NCBI GenBank assembly: GCA_030830205.1 | Contig: JAURNL010000076.1 | Span: 1 to 35,102, forward strand | DNA from: Crocinitomicaceae bacterium | GTDB taxonomy: Bacteria; Bacteroidota; Bacteroidia; Flavobacteriales_D; Crocinitomicaceae | DNA: 35,102 nt | Direction of reading: 5' to 3' | Shown here: one piece after another, positions 25,766-34,682 of the stretch | How positions within the stretch are numbered: the first letter of the stretch is position 1 | How the letters are laid out: each line of letters opens with the position of its first letter | Notes under the pieces: generated by a model | The model's input: only the letters and a program-made list of their open reading frames with translations | The model's database searches: none | Told to the model about the DNA's origin: nothing | Made by a program: the position numbers and the translations under genes

Positions 25766-28700
25766 TTAGAAATCAAACGTTAAGTTAACTGAAAATACGC
25801 GTGGACGCGGATAGAAATTGTTGTCTATACCTCCACCTATTTCTGGGTCTTGACCACTGTATTTGGTCACAACAAATGCATTTTGTACTACAAAGCTAGC
25901 ATTGAGTCCAACCTTTTCTTTAGCAAAACCTAGTTTACCAAAGTTGTAACCAATGTTAATGAAGTCCATTCGTAAGAAGTTTGCTATTTCTAAGTAATGG
26001 TCACTCATCAATTGGTTGGCCGTTACTCGCTGAACCTCATCTTGGTAATACAATGAACTGATATTATTCAGATATTTTTTTGTACCATCAATGGTTTGGA
26101 ATACAGCACTGTTAGAATGAATGTTGTTGTAAATAGTAGCACCTAATTCAGCTCTAGCAGAGAAGCCCGCATACCATTTTTTGTACTGGAAATTGATGGC
26201 AGTTCCAAAGAACATTTTTGGTGCAGCCTGGCCAGAGTAATAGCGATCTTCAACATTGATGATACCATCTCCATTTTGATCTACAAATGCATTTGTATCT
26301 TTCCATTTGTCTGCAGCAGTAATTTGACCATCACCGTTCATGTCAATTTCGGCTTGCGAACCTACTTCAATTACACGTCCTTGAGAATCATATTGTTGTT
26401 CAAGAACAAAGAACGTATATGTTGGATAACCAACTTGATGTGCTTGAATGGTATTTCCGATACCTCCACCAATTCCACCAATTAATACCCCTGGTGAAGT
26501 TGTATCAACAACTTGAGATAACTTCACAACCGTGTTTTTGTTATAGGTGGCATTAAGCGTCCAGTCTAGGCGCATATCTTTCTTTGCAATTAAACCAGTA
26601 TTGACAGATACTTCTACACCTCGGTTTTGCATGGCACCCACGTTAGTTAAAATTTCGTTGGTGAAATTCGTACCAGCAGGAACAGGAACCGTTGCTAATA
26701 AATCGCGGGTGTCTTTTTGATAAACGTCAATACTACCTGAGAAACGATCATTTTTGAAACCAAAGTCTAATCCTAAGTTATAGGATGAAGTAGTTTCCCA
26801 TTTGAGGTTTGCATCAAATCCAGCTGGACGTAAAACTTGATAATACTGTCCGCCAAAAGCATATTGTGCAGTAGTAGCACCTTGGAAGTAATTACCAATA
26901 TATGCGTAATCACCAATGCCATCCTGCTGACCAGTTACACCCCAACCTGCACGTATTTTTAACATATTGATGGACTTGCTATTTTTCAAGAAATCTTCTT
27001 CAGAAAGTAGCCAAGCTGCAGACGCAGCAGGGAAAATACCCCAACGCTTATCAGGACTAAAGCGCGAAGACCCATCTCTACGTACAGATACATTGAATAC
27101 ATATTTACCTGCATAATTATAAATTGCACGACCGTAATAAGACATCAAGACATTGCGAGTGTAGAATGGGAATGCCGTCTCAGGAGCAATAACACTATCC
27201 TGGGCTTCATTCCAAGTAGGATTATTTGGGCTGTAAGTATCCCAATCCTGATAAGAATAACCTGCAACAACCTCTAAGGTTTGATTTTCCCATTTTGAAC
27301 CAGAATTATAGCTCAAATATGATTCAAACAATTTGTTGGTTTTTGTAGTTCTGTATTTACTATAGCGTCCGTCTGTATAATATCCGGATGCTGATGAAGC
27401 AGGCGTAATTGTATAACCTGTTCCTTCTGAGAAATCACCACCAACATTTACTGTTGCTCTTAATGCTGGAAGCGATGGTAGGTTATAAGTTAGTTTTGCA
27501 TTTGCAATTGCACGATTTACCTTGCTTTGGTCTGTAGATTGCTCTATCAATCCTAATGGGTTGCGCGCAGATAATGTATTTGGCTTATTATTATCAATCC
27601 ATTCAAAATAACCACCATAAGCATCATTCCCTGAATAAATAGGTTGTGTTGGATCAAAGAAAGCAGCACCCAAGGCACCACGATTAGCGAAAAAAGAGGC
27701 AGTTTGTACATATTTCAAGTTTGCTTCAATCTGCAAGGTCTTATCTAGTAGACTTGGATTCATGTTTAATCCTACTGTTGTACGTGCAAATTGATCTCTT
27801 TTGAGGATACCGTTATCCATGCGATTACCAACAGACAAGCGATAAGGGAAGTTTTTTATACCTCCAGTTATGGAGACGTTGTTATCGCTTACCACCGCGG
27901 TACGGAAAACTTGTCTTTGCCAATCAGTACTTGAATCTCCAAGCAATGCTTGCTGAGCTGCAGTACCATTTGCATTTACCAAATTTCTCAAGGAGTCTGC
28001 ACTCAAAACATCAAAATATTTTGCAATTGTAGAAATAGATGTTTTAGAATCAAGTACGACTTTTACATCATTGGAAGATGAACCCCTCTTAGTAGTAATC
28101 AAGATGACACCATTTGCAGCTCTTGAACCATAAATGGCTGTTGCGGATGCATCCTTAAGGACCACAAAAGAAGCGATGTCATTAGGGTTAACAAGAGATA
28201 ATGGATTTGCAGCGCCTGCAATACCTCCGTTATCTAATGGCACACCATCAACCACGATGAGTGGATCATTGGATGCATTGATGGAAGTTCCTCCACGCAA
28301 ACGGAGTGTGCTTCCTGAACCAGGGGCCCCATCGTTAGATGTCACTTTCAATCCGGCTACTTTACCCATTACGAGCTGCTCCGGACTTGCAAGGGAGCCT
28401 TGGACAAAATTTTTCTCGTTGATGATGGTTGCTGAACCAGTTAAATCTTTGGTTCTTTGTGTACCATATCCAATAACTACAACATCGCCAACATCTTGTG
28501 TTTTAGATGCCATTTGAAAATTATTGGTAGTCATTTGGTTGGCCACTACAGTTACTTGATCTGACTGAGGATCCATACCCATGAATTTGTACACTACCTT
28601 GTAGGTACCAGCCTTCATTCCAGTAATTTCATAATAGCCTTTGTCGTTAGACACTGCGCCCTTGCCCTGACCTTCCACCAACACCGAAGCGTTGAAGAGC

Positions 28701-28816
28701 GGAACGCCAGCTGCATCCGTGATGATTCCTTGAATGCCAGTTTGACCAAAAGCCAAAAGCGACATACCAAAAAACATCAAAAGGGCAAAAAAACTTGTAG
28801 TAGTTTGTTTTTGCAT
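25766..28816 (-). CDS. susC: SusC/RagA-family TonB-dependent transporter
   Basis: Outer-membrane TonB-dependent importer for oligosaccharides, here probably maltodextrins given the amylases upstream. It has a signal peptide (residues 1-24), a CarboxypepD_reg domain (about 27-108, GIQGIITDAAGVPLFNASV), then the SusC plug with DVVVIGYGTQ, DPLIVVDGVPL and DIASFVVLKDASATAIYGSRAANGVILITTKRG. The rest is a beta-barrel ending in VFSVNLTFDF, with the terminal Phe used for outer-membrane insertion. Two calcium-type loops (DMNGDGQIT and DQNGDGIINVED) lie in an extracellular region, as in many SusC proteins. The length of 1016 residues is normal. It has its own promoter and is followed by susD 10 bases downstream. 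Confidence 0.96.
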   Translation of the reverse strand: MQKQTTTSFFALLMFFGMSLLAFGQTGIQGIITDAAGVPLFNASVLVEGQGKGAVSNDKGYYEITGMKAGTYKVVYKFMGMDPQSDQVTVVANQMTTNNFQMASKTQDVGDVVVIGYGTQRTKDLTGSATIINEKNFVQGSLASPEQLVMGKVAGLKVTSNDGAPGSGSTLRLRGGTSINASNDPLIVVDGVPLDNGGIAGAANPLSLVNPNDIASFVVLKDASATAIYGSRAANGVILITTKRGSSSNDVKVVLDSKTSISTIAKYFDVLSADSLRNLVNANGTAAQQALLGDSSTDWQRQVFRTAVVSDNNVSITGGIKNFPYRLSVGNRMDNGILKRDQFARTTVGLNMNPSLLDKTLQIEANLKYVQTASFFANRGALGAAFFDPTQPIYSGNDAYGGYFEWIDNNKPNTLSARNPLGLIEQSTDQSKVNRAIANAKLTYNLPSLPALRATVNVGGDFSEGTGYTITPASSASGYYTDGRYSKYRTTKTNKLFESYLSYNSGSKWENQTLEVVAGYSYQDWDTYSPNNPTWNEAQDSVIAPETAFPFYTRNVLMSYYGRAIYNYAGKYVFNVSVRRDGSSRFSPDKRWGIFPAASAAWLLSEEDFLKNSKSINMLKIRAGWGVTGQQDGIGDYAYIGNYFQGATTAQYAFGGQYYQVLRPAGFDANLKWETTSSYNLGLDFGFKNDRFSGSIDVYQKDTRDLLATVPVPAGTNFTNEILTNVGAMQNRGVEVSVNTGLIAKKDMRLDWTLNATYNKNTVVKLSQVVDTTSPGVLIGGIGGGIGNTIQAHQVGYPTYTFFVLEQQYDSQGRVIEVGSQAEIDMNGDGQITAADKWKDTNAFVDQNGDGIINVEDRYYSGQAAPKMFFGTAINFQYKKWYAGFSARAELGATIYNNIHSNSAVFQTIDGTKKYLNNISSLYYQDEVQRVTANQLMSDHYLEIANFLRMDFINIGYNFGKLGFAKEKVGLNASFVVQNAFVVTKYSGQDPEIGGGIDNNFYPRPRVFSVNLTFDF

Positions 28817-28852
28817 TTTTCTTGTTTTTGCGTTAATAACAGATTAATCACC

Positions 28853-28883
28853 CAAATATATTTGAATTTTTGTTAACGTCAAA
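28853..28883 (-). promoter_or_regulatory. susC promoter (Bacteroidota type)
   Basis: On the minus strand, TTTG at 28883-28880, a 19-base spacer and TATATTTG at 28860-28853 match the Bacteroidota promoter exactly, 37 bases before the susC ATG. The gene is therefore probably transcribed separately as well as by read-through from the GH31 gene 87 bases upstream. Confidence 0.75.
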
Positions 28884-28890
28884 TTGACAC
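28871..28890. promoter_or_regulatory. Palindrome over the susC -33 element, possible operator
   Basis: GTCAA-A-TTGAC at 28878-28888 is a perfect inverted repeat with one central base, covering the -33 TTTG of the susC promoter. Just beside it, TTAACGTCAA (28873-28882) is a near-palindrome with a central CG, the shape of LacI-family operators. No regulator gene is in the window, so binding by a maltose regulator is inference. Confidence 0.4.
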
Positions 28891-28903
28891 AAAGAAAAAG
28901 TTA

Positions 28904-31360
28904 TCACCACATAACCTTTAAATTGCATGAATTTTGATCGATTGATAAATATGTAGGCTCTAAAATATAAATGCTGCCAGCTTTAGGGTCAAAAGAAAAT
29001 TTTACCTTCTTACCATTTAAATACATCCTTTTTGGAGCATTTGGCGAATGAATCAAGAGGGAAAATTTAAAATATTTTTCCTTGACCAACTTTCCAATTT
29101 CGGCCTCAAATTGCAGTGTGCTTTGTTGTTCATGAGTGGAAACAGAACACTTTAACTTCTTAGATGCCCCAAGTGCTTCAGCATTAAAGAGAGCCCCGTC
29201 ATCCTCATACCAAACGAATTCATTTGAAAATTGTATTTGTTTAGGATCCAGATATAAATTTAAAACAACCGCTGTATCAGCATATTCTTCCGTACTTTGA
29301 ATAACCGAAGTCATAGGTATAAAAGAACCGGATTTCACAAATACAGGGATTTCCTGTAGTGATTTGGGGGTTTCAACCATCACAAATTCATCTGACCTTT
29401 GCTCGGTGGCTGCTGAATAAATTAATTTTGAACTGTGAAAATCAAACCAAGAAGATTCAGCCGGTAGTGCCGTTTTGTACGTTGATGCTGCATCGGATCC
29501 TAAAGAGTCAGTGATTGCATGCACTAAGAAAGCACTCCCCCACATATATGTTTCATGCGCTTCAAAGGACCACATGGCTTTTGGAAACTCCATAAAAATT
29601 GGTCTCATTAATGGAACCCCATGCAGGTGATTTTCGTATGCTAAACTATAATTGTACGGCAAAAGTTGGTAACGCAATTCAATAGCAGCTTTAGCAAGTG
29701 CTTTTGTTTTTTCATCTTTGAAAATGGCTTCGCTTGGCTCTTCTTGTTGAGCATGGGGTCTAAATATCGGTTGAAAAACCCCATATTGCAACCAACGCAC
29801 GTAAAGCTCTGGGTCTGTATTTGCTCCAGCAAAACCACCCAAATCTGAATGCATATAAGCCATACCTTGTAAGCCCATTTGCATCGATATTTCCATTTGA
29901 GGCTTCAGGCCGCCCCATGTTCTATTGACATCTCCAGACCACGGAACCATACCAAATTGTTGAGAACCTGAATAGCCAGCGCGCATTAAGATAAATGGAC
30001 GTTCACTCGGGAAATCATGGCGATATCCTTCGTATAATAACCTTGCCCAATCGTGACCATAAATATTATGAACCTCATCGGCCCATTTGTTACCATGCTT
30101 CAGATTCGTTGGATGTACTTCAGGCTCGCCTAAATCTCCCCAAAAACCAGCTACACCCTGACCGTGTAGATTTGTATAGATATCCCAAAACCAAGTTCTT
30201 GCCTCCGGTTTGTACAAATCTATCAACCCCGTATTTCCAAAATAAAAATCATAGCGATAAGAATTGCCCGCAGAATCTGTACCTAAAAGTTTAAAGCGGT
30301 CTGCTTCGTTCCATTTTTTCGAAGTCGTTAACACGAATGGCTCAGTTATCAAAATAGTTTTGATATGCTGTTTACGAAAATCAGCAATCATTTGCTCGCC
30401 ATTTGGAAATGAATCTCTGAAAAATTCAAAATTCCCTAGGGTTCCTTGAATATCTTTTCCAAACCAATACAAGTCGAAAATAATAGCGTCTAGCGGAATT
30501 TGTTGTTTTTTGAATTCCGAGATAACATTTTTCGCTTCTGATTCAGAGTGATAACCAAAACGGCTGGCAAAATTTCCTAATGTCCATCGAGCGGGCATAG
30601 GTTGGCGACCTAATAAGTGTGTGATATTCTCTGTTAAATTTTTCCAATCATTGGCAACAACTACTTGATAGCGCAGAGGGCCGCCAATTACTTCATACGT
30701 TAATTTGTTTTCCTTTTTAGAATCGAGGTCTAAAAAACCAATTTGTGGATTGTCGAAATGAATGGCATAACATTCATCTGAGATGACAATTGGCATGGTG
30801 AAATTCATGAGTTCTGAATGCGTTTCATACCCGTAATGCGCACGATTATAGAGTTGCAAGCGGTAACCCCTCCGATTCATACCAAGTGCACGCGCCCCGG
30901 CGCCCATTAATTGCTCATCTTTTTTTAGATTGAATTCAAGGCTTGGTGTTTCACCCAAATAATAACCGCGAGCCTCAGATGTAATTAGTTGATCTTTGTA
31001 AAAAAACTGAAGTTCAAATTGTGGACTGGTCTTGACCACCACATGAAAGTCACCATTTTCAATGTTAAAAAATTCATAAGGCAATTTAGCGTCAGAGACT
31101 ATCGAGTAAAGAAAAGGCTTTGATTTTGTAGGGAGCACTACCGCATGAGATGCAGCTAATGTGGTGGTATCACCTTTAGGAATAAAACTTACTTCAAGGA
31201 TTTGATCCGTATAAGCAGCTAATAAGTACTTGCCATCGCTTACTTGAATTTCACAACCTGAATCTGTAAGCTTGTGTGAAATATATTGTCTAGTTGGGTT
31301 TTGAGCAAAGACGAAAACGCCGTAAGTAATCGCAAAGAAAAAGAACGTATATTTCAACAT
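28904..31360 (-). CDS. GH31 alpha-glucosidase / 4-alpha-glucosyltransferase
   Basis: Glycoside hydrolase family 31 enzyme acting on alpha-glucans with a retaining mechanism. A Sec signal peptide (1-20) sends it to the periplasm or beyond. An N-terminal beta-domain (about 30-250) is followed by the TIM barrel. The nucleophile is predicted as D409 in GFWGDLGEPEVHP, the acid/base as D477 in VPWSGDVNRTWGGL. The motif DLGEPE instead of the common DMNEP is shared, as I recall, with the Cellvibrio Agd31B alpha-transglucosylase group, so transfer rather than hydrolysis is possible. C-terminal beta-domains follow from about 620. No T9SS domain is seen. It sits 2 bases after the GH13 gene in the same unit. 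Confidence 0.9.
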   Translation of the reverse strand: MLKYTFFFFAITYGVFVFAQNPTRQYISHKLTDSGCEIQVSDGKYLLAAYTDQILEVSFIPKGDTTTLAASHAVVLPTKSKPFLYSIVSDAKLPYEFFNIENGDFHVVVKTSPQFELQFFYKDQLITSEARGYYLGETPSLEFNLKKDEQLMGAGARALGMNRRGYRLQLYNRAHYGYETHSELMNFTMPIVISDECYAIHFDNPQIGFLDLDSKKENKLTYEVIGGPLRYQVVVANDWKNLTENITHLLGRQPMPARWTLGNFASRFGYHSESEAKNVISEFKKQQIPLDAIIFDLYWFGKDIQGTLGNFEFFRDSFPNGEQMIADFRKQHIKTILITEPFVLTTSKKWNEADRFKLLGTDSAGNSYRYDFYFGNTGLIDLYKPEARTWFWDIYTNLHGQGVAGFWGDLGEPEVHPTNLKHGNKWADEVHNIYGHDWARLLYEGYRHDFPSERPFILMRAGYSGSQQFGMVPWSGDVNRTWGGLKPQMEISMQMGLQGMAYMHSDLGGFAGANTDPELYVRWLQYGVFQPIFRPHAQQEEPSEAIFKDEKTKALAKAAIELRYQLLPYNYSLAYENHLHGVPLMRPIFMEFPKAMWSFEAHETYMWGSAFLVHAITDSLGSDAASTYKTALPAESSWFDFHSSKLIYSAATEQRSDEFVMVETPKSLQEIPVFVKSGSFIPMTSVIQSTEEYADTAVVLNLYLDPKQIQFSNEFVWYEDDGALFNAEALGASKKLKCSVSTHEQQSTLQFEAEIGKLVKEKYFKFSLLIHSPNAPKRMYLNGKKVKFSFDPKAGSIYILEPTYLSIDQNSCNLKVMW

Positions 31361-31362
31361 AA

Positions 31363-33258
31363 TTAATGACTTAACTTGATGATGTATGAAGTTTTGGCCG
31401 GGACTTTTCCTGTGGGCACTTCAAAATCAAAAGTTTGATTCGTCAGGACATCTTTCCCCTTGTCAAAACCGAAGAATCCTTCTGAAAAACGAGACCAATT
31501 GAGTGTTTGTTCCTCTTTTGAATTATTGATAATAACCATTATCACCTCAGCCGGTTGCGCCATTTCTTTGATTGGCTCTAGATAACGGAAATAAACATAC
31601 AAGTTATTTTGCGGTACGAACTGGAGTAATTTACCTTCATGAATAACCTTTTGCCCTTTTCTCCAATTCAAGAGTGTTTTTGTGAACTGAAAATAAGCCT
31701 CTTCTTCAGGTGTTCTACCAGTTTGAGACCCTCTGCATTTGAGATCTTCATTGCTGCAAAATGCAGAATGCTGATCTGTAGCCCAACCACCCGGAAAGTC
31801 TCTGCGAATATCGGCATCACCAACTGACTTACTTCCTTTCATGCCAATTTCCGAGCCGTAGTAAATTTGAGGTATTCCTCTTGTTGTTGCAATTAAAGTT
31901 AAGGCCATTTTATAGTCTGCCATATCTGGAAACGATTCGTTGAATCTTTGGGTATCGTGGTTTTCCATGAAAACCAACAAATTTTGAGGATTAGCATAAA
32001 GGTAGTCTTGTGAAAAATTCTCGTAAAATCGGATCATTCCTTGATCCCATCCTTGTTGCTGCTCCTTCCAAGCTTGCATTATGGCATCATGTAGCGTAAA
32101 ATCCATAACAGAAGGCATGTTGCTATTGAAATCTTGAAGCGCACCAATAGGACTATCTTTTTGCCAAAAAGACATTTGTGCCTGATCGTGCATCCAGACT
32201 TCACCCACAATATTTAAATTAGGGTATTCCGTCATGATTGCTTTTGTCCATTGAGCAATCGCGTCTTTATCATTATATGAATAAGTATCTACACGCAAGC
32301 CATCAAGTTGAGCATACTCTATCCACCAAATCGTATTCTGAATGAGGTATGTCAACAACAAGGGATTCTGCTGATTCATATCTGGCATTGTAGTATCAAA
32401 CCAACCATCAGCAGAGGCCTTTTGATCTATTTTTGATGCATAAGGGTCAAATTGTGTTGTAGTACGATAGCTGGATCGAGTGAAATGATCAAACTGATGT
32501 ATCCAAGTAGCAGTAGGGAGGTCTTGTATCATCCAATGCTTGCTCGACCAATGATTGGGAACCTCGTCCTTGATTACCTTCAAGCCTTGACGATGAGCCT
32601 CTAAGACCATTTCTTTATACCAAGTATTAGTACCATATCGCGGATCTATTTTATACAAATCAGATTGAGCATAACCATGATAAGAATACGTAGGTTCATT
32701 GTCCTCTAATAATGGAGTAGTCCAGATAGTGGTTGCTCCTAATTCTTTAATATAACTCAGACGTTGGATGATACCCATGATGTCACCTCCATGTCGACCA
32801 CTAGGATTGGATCGATCTGTTTGTTCTTTGACATCAGGATGCTTGTCTAAACCCTCATTTCCGTTTGCAAATCGATCTGGCATTAATAAATAGATGACAT
32901 CTGAACTGTTGAAACTTTGTCTGTATTTACTTTCATTCATGCGTTCTTCCAACATAAATTCGTGTGAGGCCATAACTTTCTTATTATCTAGAAGCTTGAT
33001 TGGATAAGTGCCCGCAACTTTATCTTTTGTTTCTAAAGTGACAAAAATATAGTTAGGGTTCTCAGTACGAATTTCCTCAAGAACAACGAGACCAGAAACT
33101 TCTACACGAAACTTAGAGATTTGAGGTCCATGAAGTAAGACTTGAACTTGATGATGTTCCATATTTACCCACCAATTACCAGGCTCTACATGCTGTAAAA
33201 CTTGTGCTTGAGCAAAAGAAAATAACAAGAGGAAAAAAGAGAGGTTAATCCATTTCAT
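31363..33258 (-). CDS. GH13 neopullulanase/cyclomaltodextrinase-type alpha-amylase
   Basis: Probable SusA-like enzyme that cuts maltodextrins and related oligosaccharides. The signal peptide is MKWINLSFFLLLFSFAQAQ. An N-terminal beta-domain (VEPGNWWVNMEHHQVQVLLHG) is the cyclomaltodextrinase-type N domain, then the GH13 barrel begins at YLLMPDRFANGN. Conserved regions are visible: I DEVPNH (from D231), II LDGLRVDTYSY (nucleophile D324), III NIVGEVWMHD (acid/base E353), IV MENHDTQRF (stabiliser D435). The chosen ATG at 33258 (631 residues) lies inside the CotH end; the frame continues up to a TTG at 33285. There is no T9SS domain or lipobox, so a periplasmic place is likely. Confidence 0.93.
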   Translation of the reverse strand: MKWINLSFFLLLFSFAQAQVLQHVEPGNWWVNMEHHQVQVLLHGPQISKFRVEVSGLVVLEEIRTENPNYIFVTLETKDKVAGTYPIKLLDNKKVMASHEFMLEERMNESKYRQSFNSSDVIYLLMPDRFANGNEGLDKHPDVKEQTDRSNPSGRHGGDIMGIIQRLSYIKELGATTIWTTPLLEDNEPTYSYHGYAQSDLYKIDPRYGTNTWYKEMVLEAHRQGLKVIKDEVPNHWSSKHWMIQDLPTATWIHQFDHFTRSSYRTTTQFDPYASKIDQKASADGWFDTTMPDMNQQNPLLLTYLIQNTIWWIEYAQLDGLRVDTYSYNDKDAIAQWTKAIMTEYPNLNIVGEVWMHDQAQMSFWQKDSPIGALQDFNSNMPSVMDFTLHDAIMQAWKEQQQGWDQGMIRFYENFSQDYLYANPQNLLVFMENHDTQRFNESFPDMADYKMALTLIATTRGIPQIYYGSEIGMKGSKSVGDADIRRDFPGGWATDQHSAFCSNEDLKCRGSQTGRTPEEEAYFQFTKTLLNWRKGQKVIHEGKLLQFVPQNNLYVYFRYLEPIKEMAQPAEVIMVIINNSKEEQTLNWSRFSEGFFGFDKGKDVLTNQTFDFEVPTGKVPAKTSYIIKLSH

Positions 33259-34672
33259 AAATACGTTGTTGAGTTCCATTTTCAAAGATTATGATTTTTA
33301 CACAATTTTTAGCGTCGGGTGCAATTTCTCTTCCAAGAATATCAGTAACACATCGTACTTTACCATTAGGATTTTGATTTTCCTCCAAGCCAAGAGAGCA
33401 AGGGTTTGTTAAAGCCTGATAAGTACTAAGCTGTGCAAGCGCACTGGTTTTTCGAGTTTGGAGGTAAGGTATAATGCCTGACTTCACGTGTGCTCCCCAA
33501 CTTTCTTGTAAAGCGTCTAAAAAATCTTGATCACTAAAACCATAGTCTAATCCTTTGAAGTCATCCAACAAAGCTGCGGGAGCGATGAGTTGTTGCATAT
33601 TTTCTAAGTTGGATTGGAGTGCCGATACATTCCAAACATTGCTAAGGAGATCAAGCATGTGGAAAGTAAAACGGTCCCTGAAATAGGGTACCGCCAAAAG
33701 CTTTGAGTAAAGAGGACGACTTTGATTTCCTGGTGACCAAGTATAGATGTTGCGCAATGCCCAATTGATATTGAACCAATCAATACCGAAAGTATTATCA
33801 AGGTCGTAGGATAAGAAAACAATTTTCTGATCGCTTTCGCGTTGGTATAATAAGTAATTATTCTTATTGTAGGCATAACCATCCCATTGCCCCATCAAAA
33901 TTTCCAATGCAATATTGCGCAAAAACATTTCCACATCAAAAACTTCTTGTATCGCACATGCAAAATTAGTTGAAGGCGTATTATTTAAAACATCAATAAA
34001 ATGGATCAATGCGGAATAGTCGGCACTATCTTTATTTGTTTTTAACTCATATACTGCTTGATAACTCGTTGGATTAGCACCCCACCAAGTGAGATCAGCA
34101 CCATATGCACATTTCCAAAGATTTCCATTAGCTTGCCCCGGGAATCGGAGGTCCAAGAATTCATCATCAAGGTGCTCTACATTTAGGTATAAACCTTTAT
34201 ATACATTATTTATAAAGAGTTTGATATAACTTGTACGCGACGCTGGAAGTGCTGCAGATCGCAATAATTGTTGGGCAAGGTATGAACGCATAATAGAGAC
34301 ATCATTATGTTCGCCGTTCAAATTAATTTCCTCTAAACCTTGAAACTTTTGGCCCGAAATAAAACGATTAAAGTCGATTTTAAAGGATTTTTTTTGCGAA
34401 GCTAAGGAGGTATTGCCCCTTGCTCTAAATCCAATACTATCCGTAGTAACGTTTAAAACCGTACTTTGGTAATGAACAGTAGCCATAAATTCGTGGCCAC
34501 TATATAAACTATCTCCAAGTAATAAATTCAAAGAATCGGGATGAATATCAACATATACACTCGCTACTTCATCTTGAAGAAATGCTAAATTATACGGTGG
34601 CTGAACAACTTGGGCCAGGGTCCCCTTGATGCAAATCCAAAGAAAAGCCGATAAACAAATAGATTTAAGCAT
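33245..34672 (-). CDS. CotH-family protein inside the starch locus, T9SS-type C-terminus
   Basis: Second CotH protein of the window, 475 residues from the ATG at 34672. A signal peptide (MLKSICLSAFLWICIKGTLAQ) precedes the CotH domain. Motifs: FRARGNTSLASQKKSFKIDF, NGEHNDVSIMRSYLAQQLL, the GQWDGYAYNKNNYLLY segment (about 261-276) and FLSYDLDNTFG (287-297). The last two correspond to the catalytic/metal-binding D-x5-N-x-Y and D-x-D regions of Bacillus CotH, so kinase activity is plausible. The end (VTDILGREIAPDAKNCVKIIIFENGTQQRIYE) resembles a shortened T9SS sorting domain. The gene starts 10 bases after the amylase stop and overlaps the GH13 start by 14 bases, so it belongs to the locus; its role there is unknown. 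Confidence 0.85.
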   Translation of the reverse strand: MLKSICLSAFLWICIKGTLAQVVQPPYNLAFLQDEVASVYVDIHPDSLNLLLGDSLYSGHEFMATVHYQSTVLNVTTDSIGFRARGNTSLASQKKSFKIDFNRFISGQKFQGLEEINLNGEHNDVSIMRSYLAQQLLRSAALPASRTSYIKLFINNVYKGLYLNVEHLDDEFLDLRFPGQANGNLWKCAYGADLTWWGANPTSYQAVYELKTNKDSADYSALIHFIDVLNNTPSTNFACAIQEVFDVEMFLRNIALEILMGQWDGYAYNKNNYLLYQRESDQKIVFLSYDLDNTFGIDWFNINWALRNIYTWSPGNQSRPLYSKLLAVPYFRDRFTFHMLDLLSNVWNVSALQSNLENMQQLIAPAALLDDFKGLDYGFSDQDFLDALQESWGAHVKSGIIPYLQTRKTSALAQLSTYQALTNPCSLGLEENQNPNGKVRCVTDILGREIAPDAKNCVKIIIFENGTQQRIYEMD

Positions 34673-34682
34673 CAAATATTCC

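Noticed and set aside
26200-26360. Dockerin-like calcium loops in SusC as sign of a cellulosome
   Set aside because: DxNGDG loops are common in SusC proteins; no cohesin or dockerin repeat pair is present.
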